Source: Microbacterium sp. AB
GTDB lineage: Bacteria > Actinomycetota > Actinomycetes > Actinomycetales > Microbacteriaceae
Direction: 5' to 3'
Length of the DNA stretch: 64,000 bases
NCBI RefSeq assembly: GCF_032878875.1
Contig: NZ_CP118157.1
Span: 3,410,001 to 3,474,000 of the forward strand
The notes beneath the pieces were generated by a model, which ran no database searches, was not told the DNA's origin, and saw nothing but the letters and a program-made list of their open reading frames with translations. This document shows, piece after piece, positions 1 to 8,844 of this stretch. Positions within the stretch are counted from its first letter, which is position 1. Each line of letters begins with the position of its first letter. The position numbers and the translations under genes are program-made.

Positions 1-128
1 CGGCAGAGCGCGATCGTCCGGCGCCTGCGGGGGATGGGCGTCCCGTCGTCGGCGACGAGGTCGACGTCGCCGCGGACGAGCAGGGGCCCGTCGGGGCAGG
101 CCGTGATGCGCACGGGATCGCCCGGCAT
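1..128 (-). CDS. CDGSH iron-sulfur domain protein, N-terminal part (cut by window edge)
   Basis: Reading leftward from the ATG at 128, the frame gives 42 codons (MPGDPVRITACPDGPLLVRG at the start, ending PRRRRTIALC) and runs off the window. This matches the N-terminal half of small actinobacterial CDGSH proteins, whose Cys3-His [2Fe-2S] motif begins at the final Cys (LC). The ATG overlaps the stop of the upstream haem-oxygenase-like gene as TGATG, so the two are translationally coupled. Pairing of these two families is common in actinobacteria; the shared role is not established. The rest of the cluster-binding motif lies outside the window, so the family call rests on the N-terminal half and on context. 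Confidence 0.7.
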   Translation of the reverse strand, partial: MPGDPVRITACPDGPLLVRGDVDLVADDGTPIPRRRRTIALC

Positions 129-1180
129 CACGCGTCCAACGGCTCGGTCAGCGACGACCGACCGGCGCGCCACGCGTCCAGGATGTGCGCCCCGACCATC
201 CCGTCGACGGCGAGGCAGGCCGCCGCGCCGAACATGATGTCGGCGAGGAGACGGGGGTCGTCCTCCGCCAGCGACCCGGCGAGGTCGCGCCCCGCGATCT
301 GCTCGTGCACGGCGTCCGCCTCGACGTGCTCGTCGAAGTAGTCGGTCACGTCCTCCCCGAACCCGAGCCTGCGGAGCCCGTCGGCGGAGAAGCGGTTCGG
401 GATGGACGAGGTCATCTCGAACGCGGCGAGGTGACCGACGATCGCCCCGAGCAGCCTCCGGTTGAGCCCGAACATCGACATCATGTTGAGCGAGGCGAGC
501 GTGACGGGCGGGACGAGGTCGACGTACTCCGCATAGGAGTCGCTGAGGCCGGCGCCCCGCATGGCCTTCGCGAAGATCGCGGCGTGCACGCGCTCCGGCC
601 GGCCGCCGCCGTACTCGTCCGACTGGATCTCCACGATCGCCGCCTTCGGACGGCCGGTGAGACGCGGGATCGCCCAGGAGTGCGGATCGGCCTCCCGCAG
701 CGTGTAGACCGACCGCTGCACGAGGAACTCGCGTGCCTGCGCCGCCGTGGCCTTCTTCGCGAGGAAGCGGGCGAGGCTCGGGCCCGCGTCCTCGCCCGTC
801 AGCGCGAACAGCTCCGAGGCGACCGCCTCGCGCGTGGGCGCGGGGAGCGCAGGCTGCGGGACGATGCGGCGCAGCTGCCGCTCGAAGGCGACCTCCACGA
901 CCCGGCGCGTGCGGAGGAGGGCGGGGTCCCACTCGTCGTCGGCGCCGAACGCCTCCACCGTGCCGTACATGCTGCAGTACAGCGCGAACAGCGCGACCTG
1001 GAGGTCGCCGTCGCGCACGACGTCGTCCGACGCCGCCACGGCGTCCCGCGCGGCGCGGACGAGCGCCTCCTCGCCGGGCCGGTCGTCGTCCGTCAGATAC
1101 GACAGGACGCGGGCGCTGAGAGGTCCGCGGGGGTGGAACGGAGCGACCGCGGCCGTCTCCTCCGTCGTTGCGATGCTCAC
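128..1180 (-). CDS. Iron-containing redox enzyme family protein (haem-oxygenase-like fold)
   Basis: About 350 residues, largely helical. The sequence resembles the Haem_oxygenas_2 / TenA-like family of iron enzymes: candidate metal ligands lie in helices carrying EIQSDEYGGG and in DYFDEHVEADAVHEQ, i.e. acidic and His residues spaced as in haem-oxygenase-like diiron proteins. No signal peptide or membrane segment is seen. I prefer the GTG at 1180 because a strong GGAGGA lies five bases before it. An in-frame ATG at 1192 would add MEEV and has only a poor ribosome site. It is the first gene of a two-gene unit with the CDGSH protein, suggesting a joint iron or Fe-S redox task. Substrate unknown. 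Confidence 0.8.
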   Translation of the reverse strand: MSIATTEETAAVAPFHPRGPLSARVLSYLTDDDRPGEEALVRAARDAVAASDDVVRDGDLQVALFALYCSMYGTVEAFGADDEWDPALLRTRRVVEVAFERQLRRIVPQPALPAPTREAVASELFALTGEDAGPSLARFLAKKATAAQAREFLVQRSVYTLREADPHSWAIPRLTGRPKAAIVEIQSDEYGGGRPERVHAAIFAKAMRGAGLSDSYAEYVDLVPPVTLASLNMMSMFGLNRRLLGAIVGHLAAFEMTSSIPNRFSADGLRRLGFGEDVTDYFDEHVEADAVHEQIAGRDLAGSLAEDDPRLLADIMFGAAACLAVDGMVGAHILDAWRAGRSSLTEPLDA

Positions 1181-1201
1181 GACTTCCTCCATGCCTCGGC
1201 G

Positions 1202-1228
1202 CCGGTGCGATCCTCACGACCGCACCGG
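1202..1228. terminator. Short hairpin between ABC operon end and the redox gene
   Basis: Arms CCGGTGCG (1202-1209) and CGCACCGG (1221-1228) pair perfectly around an 11-base loop. It lies downstream of the sugar permease stop (1314) and about 20 bases upstream of the redox gene start, all on the minus strand. It could end the ABC operon or act in the leader of the redox gene. There is no T-tract, so the terminator call is tentative. Confidence 0.35.
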
Positions 1229-1313
1229 TACCCACGATCACACGGCGCCGGACGGAGCGGTACGGGCTTGACCGGGGCCGTCCCTCCCGTTACCGGCGCT
1301 CCCGCACCGCGTC

Positions 1314-2204
1314 TCAGCCCTTGACCGCCCCCGCCAGCGCGCCCTGGACGAAGTAGCGCTGGAAGAGCAGATAGACGATGAGGACGGGGACGGCCGACAG
1401 GAAGATGAACGCGTTCATCGGCCCGTAGTCCGTCCCGTGCTGCGCGGAGAAGCTCTGCACGGCCAACGGGATCGTCCAGTTCGACTGCGTGCGCAGCAGC
1501 GTCGTCGCCATCGCGTACTCGTTCCAGGTGGCGACGAAGTCGAGGACGAAGAGCGCCGCGAGCGCGGGCTTCGCCAGCGGGAGGACGATCTGCCGGAAGA
1601 TGCGGAACGTCGAGGCCCCGTCGAGCCGTGCCGACTCCTCGAGCTCGTCGGGGATGCCGCGGAAGAACCCGTAGAGCACGAAGATCTGGTAGGGGATGCC
1701 GAACGCCAGGTACGGCAGGACGAGCCCGAACAGGGAGTCGAGCATCCCGAGCTCGAGCATCGTGCTGAACAGGGGTCCGAGGCCGATCTGGACGGGCACC
1801 ATGGAGCCGATCGCGATGATCCCCAGCAGCGCGCGGGCCCCGCGGAAGCGGATGCGCGCGAGCGCGAACGCCGTCGCGGCCGCGATGAGCAGCCCGAGCG
1901 GAACCTTGACGAGGGCGACGAGGAGGCTGTTGCCCGCCGTGACCCAGAAGTCGCCGATGTCGACCGCGGAGGCGTAGTTCGACCACTCCCACGTCGAGGG
2001 CGGCGACCACATCGGCAGCGTGTTGAGGTCGGCGGGACCCTTGACCGAGGTCATGAACATGAGGAACAGCGGCAGGAACCACAGCAGGGCGGTCACGGCG
2101 AGCGCCGCCCAGAGGCCGATGCCGACGTAGTCGCGCCTCGGCGAGCGTCTCGTGCCCGCGGGCCGGGACGCGGCGTGCGCCGGGGCGATGGCCGTCGTGC
2201 TCAT
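1314..2204 (-). CDS. Carbohydrate ABC transporter permease (MalG-like)
   Basis: A 296-residue inner-membrane permease of the MalG/UgpE class with about six hydrophobic segments; the first follows a basic N-terminus (near residues 30-50). The EAA loop that contacts the ATPase is clear as EESARLDGAS. The C-terminal LFQRYFVQGALAGAVKG is typical of this subfamily. Its ATG overlaps the stop of the partner permease by four bases. A longer in-frame reading exists upstream but would lie inside the partner gene. It is the last gene of the operon nucleoside hydrolase - binding protein - permease - permease. No ATPase gene is present, so a shared MsiK-type ATPase encoded elsewhere is inferred. Confidence 0.93.
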   Translation of the reverse strand: MSTTAIAPAHAASRPAGTRRSPRRDYVGIGLWAALAVTALLWFLPLFLMFMTSVKGPADLNTLPMWSPPSTWEWSNYASAVDIGDFWVTAGNSLLVALVKVPLGLLIAAATAFALARIRFRGARALLGIIAIGSMVPVQIGLGPLFSTMLELGMLDSLFGLVLPYLAFGIPYQIFVLYGFFRGIPDELEESARLDGASTFRIFRQIVLPLAKPALAALFVLDFVATWNEYAMATTLLRTQSNWTIPLAVQSFSAQHGTDYGPMNAFIFLSAVPVLIVYLLFQRYFVQGALAGAVKG

Positions 2205-3130
2205 CGCTCCTCCTCCCTCATCGACCACGCCATGTAGGGGATGACGAGGGCGAGCGTGACGATCAGCAGCACGGTCGCGACCGCACCGCCCATGCCGAAC
2301 TGGTGGTTCGCGAACGACTGCGTGTACGACCACAGCGCGAGCACCTGCGTCGACTGCGCCGGGCCGCCGCCGGTCATGCCGACGACGAGGTCGAACACCT
2401 TCAGCGCGTTGATGATCGTGAGGATGACCACGACGACCGTCGTCGGCCGGAGCGCCGGGACCGTGACGGCGCGGAACCGCTGCCACGTCGAGGCCCCGTC
2501 GACCTTCGCGGCGTCCATGAGCTCGGCGGGCACGGTCTGCAGCCCCGCGAGGAAGAGCACCATGCTGAAGCCGACCCCCTGCCAGATGCTCGCCACGAAG
2601 ATCGAGGCGAGCGCGAACCGCGGGTCTCCGAGCCACGACTGCGCCCAGTCGCCCAGGCCCACGCCCGCCAGCGCCTGGTTGACGAAGCCGAGGGTGGGGT
2701 TGTAGATCCACCGCCACATCGCCGCGACCGTGATCGAGGCGAAGACGGCGGGGATGTAGAACACCGCGCGCATGAGGTTGCGGCCCACCATCCTGCGGTT
2801 GAGGCCGAGCGCGAGCAGCAGCGCGATCCCCGTGGGGATGACGAGCGACAGCACGACCCAGACGACGGAGTTGCGCAGCGCCGTCCAGAACACGGCGTCC
2901 TGGGTGAACAGGCGCACGTAGTTGTCGATGCCGACCCACCGCGGGTCGTCCGTGCGGAATCCCGACCACTCGAAGAACGACAGCCGGACGGCGTCGAGCA
3001 TCGGGTAGACGAGGAACCACCCGTAGAGGACGAGCGTCGGGACGAGGTACGGCAGCGCCCGGCTGAGCCGGTGGTTCGGCGGCGTCCGCCGTCGCGTGCG
3101 CCCCTGCGTGACGAGCGTGACGGTCGCCAT
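2201..3130 (-). CDS. Sugar ABC transporter permease (MalF-like)
   Basis: A 309-residue permease with about six transmembrane segments, the first near residues 28-50, and an EAA loop containing MDAAKVDGAS. It pairs with the MalG-like permease to form the membrane channel of a carbohydrate importer. The ATG at 3130 overlaps the stop of the binding-protein gene (TGATG), which fixes the start. Its stop overlaps the next permease by four bases. Substrate is not readable from the permease; the linked nucleoside hydrolase suggests a nucleoside, ribose or similar ligand (inference). Confidence 0.93.
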   Translation of the reverse strand: MATVTLVTQGRTRRRTPPNHRLSRALPYLVPTLVLYGWFLVYPMLDAVRLSFFEWSGFRTDDPRWVGIDNYVRLFTQDAVFWTALRNSVVWVVLSLVIPTGIALLLALGLNRRMVGRNLMRAVFYIPAVFASITVAAMWRWIYNPTLGFVNQALAGVGLGDWAQSWLGDPRFALASIFVASIWQGVGFSMVLFLAGLQTVPAELMDAAKVDGASTWQRFRAVTVPALRPTTVVVVILTIINALKVFDLVVGMTGGGPAQSTQVLALWSYTQSFANHQFGMGGAVATVLLIVTLALVIPYMAWSMREEER

Positions 3131-4389
3131 CAGCCGTTGGCGTCCCGATACGCCTGGAACTCGGCGCCGGCGTCGGCCGGGTCGAGGTCGCCCGTCAGCA
3201 CGGAGTTCTGGATGCGCCAGTACTCCGTGGTCTCGGCCGTGGAGAAGTTCTGGTCGTTGTTCGTGTACATGCCGGCGTCCGACGCGGCGAAGACGTCGGC
3301 CCACACCGCGTTGAGGGGGTTGCTCTCGTCGACCGGCACGTCCTTGTTGACCGACAGCGCCCCCCAGTTCGATCCGGCGATCTCCTGCCCCTCCTCGGAG
3401 GTGAGGAAGTCGAGGAACGCGGCGGCCTCGTCCGGATGGTCGGTCGCGGCGTTCACGTAGTAGGCCTCGCCGAACCCGTAGAGCCGGTCGGTCCCCGTCG
3501 GGAACGGGAAGATCCCGACGTCCTCCGGGTCGAGCCCGTTGTCGACGACCTGCGCGTTGTACCACGTGCCCTCGAGCGACATGGCGGCCTGGCCCGAGAA
3601 GAACAGCTGGGCCGCGTCGTCGTTGCTGATGCCCATGAAGCCGTCGTTGAGGTACGCGTCGCCCCAGGCGGCGAGCTCCGTGAAGGCGTCGGTGACGCAC
3701 GGCTCCGCGCCCCAGTCGCCGTCGCCCGTGTTGAGCTCGTCCGCGGTCTGAGCGCCGCACTCCGTCTCGACGAGGGAGTCGAGCAGGCGCATGACGTCCC
3801 AGTTGACGGTGCCGCCGAACTCGATGGGCGTGATGCCCGCGTCCACGAGCGCATCGGCCGCGTCGACGAGCTCGTCGTAGGTGGCCGGGACGTCCTCGAC
3901 GCCCGCCTGCGCGAACAGCTCCTTGTTGTAGTAGATCCCCTCACCCTGCAGGGTCCACGGGACGCCGTGGAATCCGCCGTACTGCGTGATCCCGGCGAGC
4001 GATGCCGGCGTGAAGCGGTCCTCCCATCCGTACTGCGCGTAGTAGTCGGTGAGGTCGAGGCTCATCCCGACGTCGACGAGCTCGCCGCCGAGCCCGGAGC
4101 CCTCCCAGTACCAGTAGACGTCGGGGCCCGAGTCGGTCCCCGCGATCTGCCGCATGGCGTCCTTGTGCTGATCGACCGAGCGCTCCTCGACCGTGATCGT
4201 GACGTCTGCCTTCTCCTCGTACGCCGCGACGAGCGCGTCGACGGCCTCGCGCTGGTTCGGCTCCTGCGTGGTGAGCCAGACGGTCAGCTCCGTGCCGTCC
4301 GCGTCGTCCGCTCCGCCGGCGCAGCCGGCCAGCGCGGTCGCGGCGGCTGCGCCGAGGGCGACGATGCCCAGGGTCCGCGTCTTGTCCAT
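3130..4389 (-). CDS. Extracellular sugar-binding lipoprotein of an ABC importer
   Basis: A 419-residue solute-binding protein of the carbohydrate family 1 type. It begins with a lipoprotein signal peptide: basic MDKTR, hydrophobic stretch, lipobox LAGC with Cys23 as the lipid anchor. After a short acidic linker the mature domain starts ELTVWLTTQEPN, as in other actinobacterial sugar-binding lipoproteins. It captures ligand outside the membrane for the two permeases encoded just downstream. The next gene starts inside its stop codon. Only 30 bases separate it from the nucleoside hydrolase upstream, so all four are probably one transcript under the LacI regulator. Confidence 0.93.
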   Translation of the reverse strand: MDKTRTLGIVALGAAAATALAGCAGGADDADGTELTVWLTTQEPNQREAVDALVAAYEEKADVTITVEERSVDQHKDAMRQIAGTDSGPDVYWYWEGSGLGGELVDVGMSLDLTDYYAQYGWEDRFTPASLAGITQYGGFHGVPWTLQGEGIYYNKELFAQAGVEDVPATYDELVDAADALVDAGITPIEFGGTVNWDVMRLLDSLVETECGAQTADELNTGDGDWGAEPCVTDAFTELAAWGDAYLNDGFMGISNDDAAQLFFSGQAAMSLEGTWYNAQVVDNGLDPEDVGIFPFPTGTDRLYGFGEAYYVNAATDHPDEAAAFLDFLTSEEGQEIAGSNWGALSVNKDVPVDESNPLNAVWADVFAASDAGMYTNNDQNFSTAETTEYWRIQNSVLTGDLDPADAGAEFQAYRDANG

Positions 4390-4419
4390 GGTGTTGTCCG
4401 TTCTCGATGGGGTGGTGTT

Positions 4420-5496
4420 CTAGAGGGATGCGGGGTCGGACGCGCCGGCCCGCGGGCCGGCGCCCTGCTGCCAGCGGCCGAACTCGGCGAGCTTGAGGAA
4501 GAGGTCCTCGAACAGGAGGCGCGTGTCGACGAACGTGTAGACGCGCATCGGACGCGCCTGCGGACGCTCCTCGTAGCGGCCGTGCCCGTCCAGCGCGGGC
4601 GTCGGCATCGAGACGTGGCGGCTCGACGCGGGGTCGGCCTCGAAGAGCGACTGGAGGGCCGTGAGGAGCACGAGCGGGGAGTCGCCCAGCACGTAGGTCT
4701 CCCCCGGCCCCCGGCCCTCGCCGGCCGTGCGCGCGTTGACCGCGGCGACCTCGTCGTACAGGTACGCGCCCACGGGCCCCGTCGAGGCGACCCGCAGCCG
4801 GAGCTCCGCGTCCGAGACGATGCACTGACGGTACACGTCGCGCGGCACCTGCCAGAGGACGAGATCCGAGTCGGTGAAGACGACCTGGCCCGCGACGACG
4901 TCGATGAGGAGGTTGTACTCCACCGGCATCGCGTCCGGCGGCGGCACGGCGAGGCCGTCGTGCTCCCGGCCGCCGATCCAGATCACGGTCATCCGCTCCG
5001 CGATGCGCGGTTCGAGGAGCCAGGCGGAGGCGAGGTCGGTGAGGCCGCCTCCGGCCACGTAGTAGAGAGGGCGATCGTCGTCGCGCAGCGCCTCGGCGAC
5101 GATCGCGTCCGCGGCCGGGGACCGCTGCGGCGTGCGGCGGTCGGCGAGCGGGGCGTTCGCCCCCTCGTGGATGACCTCCGTCGAGGCGAGGCCGAGCCGG
5201 GAGAACACGTCGTGCAGGACGCGCACCGCGTTGCCGGCCGTGCGCGGACCGGCGTCGAAGGGATCGCCCTCCCGGAGGTGCGAGCCGATGACCGCCCGGA
5301 TCTCCACGCCGGGCGACAGCAGGTGGTGGACGAGCTGGAAGAGGTCGTCGGGGTCGCCCGAGAAGTCGTTGTCGACGATCACGCGCGCACGGGGAGCGCC
5401 GGGGAACGGGACGGCCCGCCACGGCTGCGCGCCGAGTCGCCAGCGCCTTTCGGCGGGGACGTGCTCGCGAGGTGCGGATTCTGGGATCAGCGTCAT
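4420..5496 (-). CDS. Nucleoside hydrolase (IUNH family)
   Basis: A 358-residue protein of the inosine-uridine nucleoside N-ribohydrolase fold, which cuts the N-glycosidic bond of ribonucleosides. The calcium-binding Asp cluster appears as VDNDFSGDPDD (Asp42 to Asp51), a variant of the classical DTDPGxDDA. A second candidate active-site segment, DGHGRYEE, lies near the C-terminus. The start at 5496 is preceded by GGAAGAGAG at good distance; an ATG 24 bases upstream lacks one. It is first in the operon with the sugar ABC importer and divergent from a LacI regulator. The combination suggests uptake and cleavage of a nucleoside or N-glycoside. The altered Asp motif leaves the substrate open. Confidence 0.85.
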   Translation of the reverse strand: MTLIPESAPREHVPAERRWRLGAQPWRAVPFPGAPRARVIVDNDFSGDPDDLFQLVHHLLSPGVEIRAVIGSHLREGDPFDAGPRTAGNAVRVLHDVFSRLGLASTEVIHEGANAPLADRRTPQRSPAADAIVAEALRDDDRPLYYVAGGGLTDLASAWLLEPRIAERMTVIWIGGREHDGLAVPPPDAMPVEYNLLIDVVAGQVVFTDSDLVLWQVPRDVYRQCIVSDAELRLRVASTGPVGAYLYDEVAAVNARTAGEGRGPGETYVLGDSPLVLLTALQSLFEADPASSRHVSMPTPALDGHGRYEERPQARPMRVYTFVDTRLLFEDLFLKLAEFGRWQQGAGPRAGASDPASL

Positions 5497-5547
5497 CGAT
5501 GACTCTCTTCCGGGGTTCACGCCTGCGGGAACCGGTTGACCAATTGG

Positions 5548-5584
5548 GGTTACGATAACCTACAAGATGGGTGATCGTAAACCC
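5548..5584. promoter_or_regulatory. Two LacI-type operators between divergent genes
   Basis: Site 1 (5548-5560) is GGTTACGATAACC, with perfect five-base arms around CGA. Site 2 (5569-5584) is GGGTGATCGTAAACCC; read on the other strand it is GGGTTTACGATCACCC. Both share the core TTACGAT and lie about two helical turns apart, in the gap between the nucleoside-hydrolase operon and lacI. A weak minus-strand promoter (TTTACG, 18 bases, TATCGT) would overlap both. This is the expected arrangement for repression of the operon and autoregulation of the LacI gene. Confidence 0.65.
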
Positions 5585-5640
5585 ATAGCCTGGAACTCGG
5601 TGACGTCTCATCGTGGCCGGCGGCGCGAGGGGGCGAGCGG

Positions 5641-6693
5641 ATGGGCGGAGCGTCGAAGGCGGCCCGCCGCGCGAGCATGTCGGACGTGGCACGCCTGGCC
5701 GGGGTCTCCGCGCAGACCGTCTCCCGCTTCTTCACCGGCGTCGGATACGTCCATGCCGACACGCGCGAGCGCATCTCGGCGGCGGTCGACGAGCTCGGGT
5801 ACCGGCCGAACCACGCCGCGCGCAATCTGCGGTCGCGCCGATCGGACTCCGTCGGCGTGCTCTCGATGGGCGGGTTGAACCACGGCACGGCGACCCTGCT
5901 GACGGGCCTCAGCGAGACGGCCCGGGCCGTCGGGTTCGACCTCTCCACGACGCATCTGGACCTCGACTTCGCCGCGGAGGGATGGCAGGAGGAGGCGCGC
6001 CGGTCGCTGGAGCGCTTCCTCTCGATCCAGGTGGACGGCATCATCGTGGCGACCCCCGTCCTCGGCGTCGAGGAGGTCTTCCCGGACCCCGGCGACCCGA
6101 CCCCGCTGCTGACGATCTCCGAACGTCCCCACGGCGGCCTGGCGTCGGCGAGCATGCACTCCCACGGCGCTGGCGTGCAGGCGACCGAGCACCTCCTCTC
6201 GCTCGGCCACACGCGCGTCCTCCACGTCGCGGGGCCGCGGACGCGCAACGAGGCGTTCGAGCGCGAGCGCGGCTACCGCGAGGCGATGGCGGCGGCGGGG
6301 CTCGAGCCCCTCGTCGCCGAGGGCGCGCGGGACTGGACGGCGGAGTCCGGCTTCCTCGCGGCCCGGTCACTGGACCCCTCGTCGTTCACCGCGGTCTTCG
6401 CCGCGAACGACGAGCTCGCGCTCGGCGTCATGAGCGCGATGTCCGCCCGCGGCCTGACGGCGCCCGCGGACTTCTCCATCGTCGGCGTCGACGACATGCC
6501 GTCATCGGCCTTCTTCTCGCCGCCCCTGACATCCGTGCGCCTCGACTTCCGCCGGCTCGGCCGCGAGGCGTTCCGGCTGCTCCACCGGCTCATCCGGGAC
6601 GACGCGTCGCCCGAGCGCGTCGTCGTGGAGCCCGAGCTCGTGGTCCGCGGCTCCACGGCGCGACGCCCCGGCGCCGCCCGGGCACGCGGATGA
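5641..6693 (+). CDS. LacI family transcriptional regulator
   Basis: A 350-residue repressor. The N-terminal helix-turn-helix is classical (SMSDVARLAGVSAQTVSRFF, residues 12-31, followed by the hinge-helix region ending RPNHAARNLRSRR). A periplasmic-binding-protein-like effector domain follows, with the usual C-terminal IVGVDDMPSSAFFSPPLTSV. It is divergent from the nucleoside hydrolase / ABC operon, with two matching operators between, and is the probable regulator of that operon. Its stop lies inside a long hairpin shared with the convergent transketolase gene. Confidence 0.93.
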   Translation: MGGASKAARRASMSDVARLAGVSAQTVSRFFTGVGYVHADTRERISAAVDELGYRPNHAARNLRSRRSDSVGVLSMGGLNHGTATLLTGLSETARAVGFDLSTTHLDLDFAAEGWQEEARRSLERFLSIQVDGIIVATPVLGVEEVFPDPGDPTPLLTISERPHGGLASASMHSHGAGVQATEHLLSLGHTRVLHVAGPRTRNEAFERERGYREAMAAAGLEPLVAEGARDWTAESGFLAARSLDPSSFTAVFAANDELALGVMSAMSARGLTAPADFSIVGVDDMPSSAFFSPPLTSVRLDFRRLGREAFRLLHRLIRDDASPERVVVEPELVVRGSTARRPGAARARG

Positions 6694-6739
6694 CGGGATC
6701 GGCCCGGTTCCGCGTGCGAACCGGGTCGATCCCGTCATC
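6689..6739. terminator. Bidirectional terminator hairpin between lacI and tkt
   Basis: Arms of 22 bases (6689-6710 and 6718-6739) pair around the loop CGCGTGC with a single G:T wobble. It sits between the convergent ends of the LacI gene (stop at 6693, inside the left arm) and transketolase (stop at 6751). No T-run follows, as is usual in high-GC actinobacteria. Confidence 0.8.
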
Positions 6740-6750
6740 CGAACGGGCCG

Positions 6751-8826
6751 TCAGGCGGTCGCGCGGGCGACGGTCGCGCGCAGCGCGTCCACGACCCGCT
6801 CCACGGTCATCCCGCGCGCTCTCAGCGCCTCGTCGGCCGGAGCGGACAGACCGAACTCGTCGATCCCCACGATCACGCCGTCCGGCCCCGCGACGTCGTG
6901 CCATCCGAAGCTCGCCGCCGCCTCCACGACGACGCGGGCCGTGACGGCGGCGGGGAGGACGTCCTCGCGGTAGCCCGCGTCCTGCGCCGCGAACCACTCC
7001 CGGCTGGGCATGGAGACCACGCGCACCCGCACGCCCTCCGCGGCGAGACGCTCCGCGGCCTCCAGGGCGAGGGCCAGCTCGCTCCCCGTGGCGACGACGA
7101 CCGCATCGGGCTCCGCGACGTCGACGACGGCGTACGCGCCGCGGCGCACGCCGGCCTCGACCGTCTCGTACGGGACGTCGAGGACCGGCACGCCCTGCCG
7201 CCCGAGGACCAGCCCCGCCGGCTCGCGCCGGTCGAGCAGCGCGCTCCACGCGGCGACGGTCTCGTTCGCGTCCGCGGGACGGACGACGGCGAGGCCGGGG
7301 ATGGCGCGCAGCGAGGCGAGATGCTCGATCGGCTGATGGGTCGGCCCGTCCTGCCCGAGGGCGACGGAGTCGTGCGACCACACGTAGGTCACGGGGAGCC
7401 CCATGAGCGCGGCGAGGCGGATGGCGGGGCGCTGGTAGTCGCTGAAGACGAGGAACGTGCCGCCGAAGACCCGCCACCCTCCCGCGAGCGCGATGCCGTT
7501 CATGGCGCTCGCCATCGCGTGCTCGCGCACGCCCCAGTGGATGTTGCGCCCCCGGAGGTCGCCGAGCCCCGTCGCGGGCGGGAGGAAGGACCCGCCGCCG
7601 TGGATGGCCGTGCGGTTGGGCTCGGCGAGGTCCGCCGATCCGCCCCACAGGCCGGGCACGTGGGCGGCGATCGCCTGGATCGCGGCCCCCGACGCGTCGC
7701 GCGTCGAGACCGAGGCGCCGGCGGCGTACCGGGGCAGCGCGGCGGACAGCGCCGCGGGCGTCTCGCCCGCGCGGAACGCGGCGTGCGCCGCGGCGCGCTC
7801 CGGGTCGAGGGCCGCCCACGCGGCGCGGCGCGCGTCCCACTCGACGTGCAGGGCCGCCCCGCGGGCACGCACCGGCTCCACGCCCGCGAGGACATCGGCC
7901 GGCACGGCGAACGGCGGCGCGTCGACGCCGAGGACCTCGCGCAGCGCGCGCGTCTCGGAGGCCCCGAGCGGGGCTCCGTGCGACGCCGCGGTCCCGACGG
8001 CGCCGGGCGCCGGGAAGGCGATCTGCGAGGAGAGGACGACGAGACGGGGCATCCCCTCCCTCACGGGCGAGCGGAGGGCGCGGTCGAGCGCCGGGAGGTC
8101 GACGTCGCCGTCGGCGCCGAGCGGGACGCGGGAGACGTCCCAGCCCTGCGCGGCGAATCGCGCCGCCGTGTCCTCGGAGCTCGTCAGCCGCGTGTCGCCC
8201 TCGATCTGGATGTCGTTGTCGTCGTACACGACCGTGAGGTTGTCGAGGCCGAGACGGCCGGCGAGCGCGCCGGCCTCGTACGAGAGCCCCTCCTGCAGGT
8301 CGCCGTCGGAGGCGAGGACCCAGACGCGGCGGTCGAAGACCGACGCCCCGGGTGCCGCGTCGACGTCGAACCCGGCGCGCTCGTGGGCGAACGCCATCGC
8401 CATCCCGACGGCCGTGGCGAGTCCCTGGCCCAGCGGGCCCGTGGTCGTCTCGACGCCGGGGGTGTGACCGTGCTCGGGATGACCCGGCGTGCGGGAGCCG
8501 AGCGTGCGGAAGGCGCGGAGGTCGTCGAGAGAGACGTCGTACCCGCTCAGGAAGAGCTGCGTGTAGAGGAGGATGCTCGCGTGCCCGCACGACAGCACGA
8601 AGCGGTCGCGCCCCTCCCATTCCGGGTCGGCGGGGTCGTGGCGGATGTGCGAGCGGAACAGCAGCGTCGCCACGGGAGCGAGCGCGATCGCCGTCCCCGG
8701 ATGGCCGGACGCGGCGTTGTCCACGGCGTCGGCCGCGAGCAGCCTCGCCGTCGTGACGGTCTGCGGATCGACGAGCCCGCCCCACGTCTGCAGGGCGATG
8801 GCGGTCTTCTCGGGCGTCGTGGTCAT
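6751..8826 (-). CDS. tkt: Transketolase
   Basis: A 691-residue, full-length transketolase. It uses thiamine diphosphate to move two-carbon ketol units between sugar phosphates in the pentose phosphate pathway. Visible signatures are NAASGHPGTAIALAP near the N-terminus, GPLGQGLATAVGMA, the ThDP motif starting SDGDLQEG, and the pyrimidine-domain GVREHAMASAMNG. GGAAGGTGA precedes the ATG. It is divergent from a GntR regulator and an ascorbate-type PTS, with a near-identical palindrome close to each start. It therefore looks like a pathway-specific copy tied to the PTS substrate (inference) rather than a copy in the usual tkt-tal-zwf cluster. Confidence 0.95.
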   Translation of the reverse strand: MTTTPEKTAIALQTWGGLVDPQTVTTARLLAADAVDNAASGHPGTAIALAPVATLLFRSHIRHDPADPEWEGRDRFVLSCGHASILLYTQLFLSGYDVSLDDLRAFRTLGSRTPGHPEHGHTPGVETTTGPLGQGLATAVGMAMAFAHERAGFDVDAAPGASVFDRRVWVLASDGDLQEGLSYEAGALAGRLGLDNLTVVYDDNDIQIEGDTRLTSSEDTAARFAAQGWDVSRVPLGADGDVDLPALDRALRSPVREGMPRLVVLSSQIAFPAPGAVGTAASHGAPLGASETRALREVLGVDAPPFAVPADVLAGVEPVRARGAALHVEWDARRAAWAALDPERAAAHAAFRAGETPAALSAALPRYAAGASVSTRDASGAAIQAIAAHVPGLWGGSADLAEPNRTAIHGGGSFLPPATGLGDLRGRNIHWGVREHAMASAMNGIALAGGWRVFGGTFLVFSDYQRPAIRLAALMGLPVTYVWSHDSVALGQDGPTHQPIEHLASLRAIPGLAVVRPADANETVAAWSALLDRREPAGLVLGRQGVPVLDVPYETVEAGVRRGAYAVVDVAEPDAVVVATGSELALALEAAERLAAEGVRVRVVSMPSREWFAAQDAGYREDVLPAAVTARVVVEAAASFGWHDVAGPDGVIVGIDEFGLSAPADEALRARGMTVERVVDALRATVARATA

Positions 8827-8844
8827 GGGTCACCTTCCGTTGAA

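Noticed and set aside
3436..5502. Long plus-strand frame opposite the binding protein and nucleoside hydrolase
   Set aside because: Shadow of two genes with recognisable motifs; no ribosome site and no family features.
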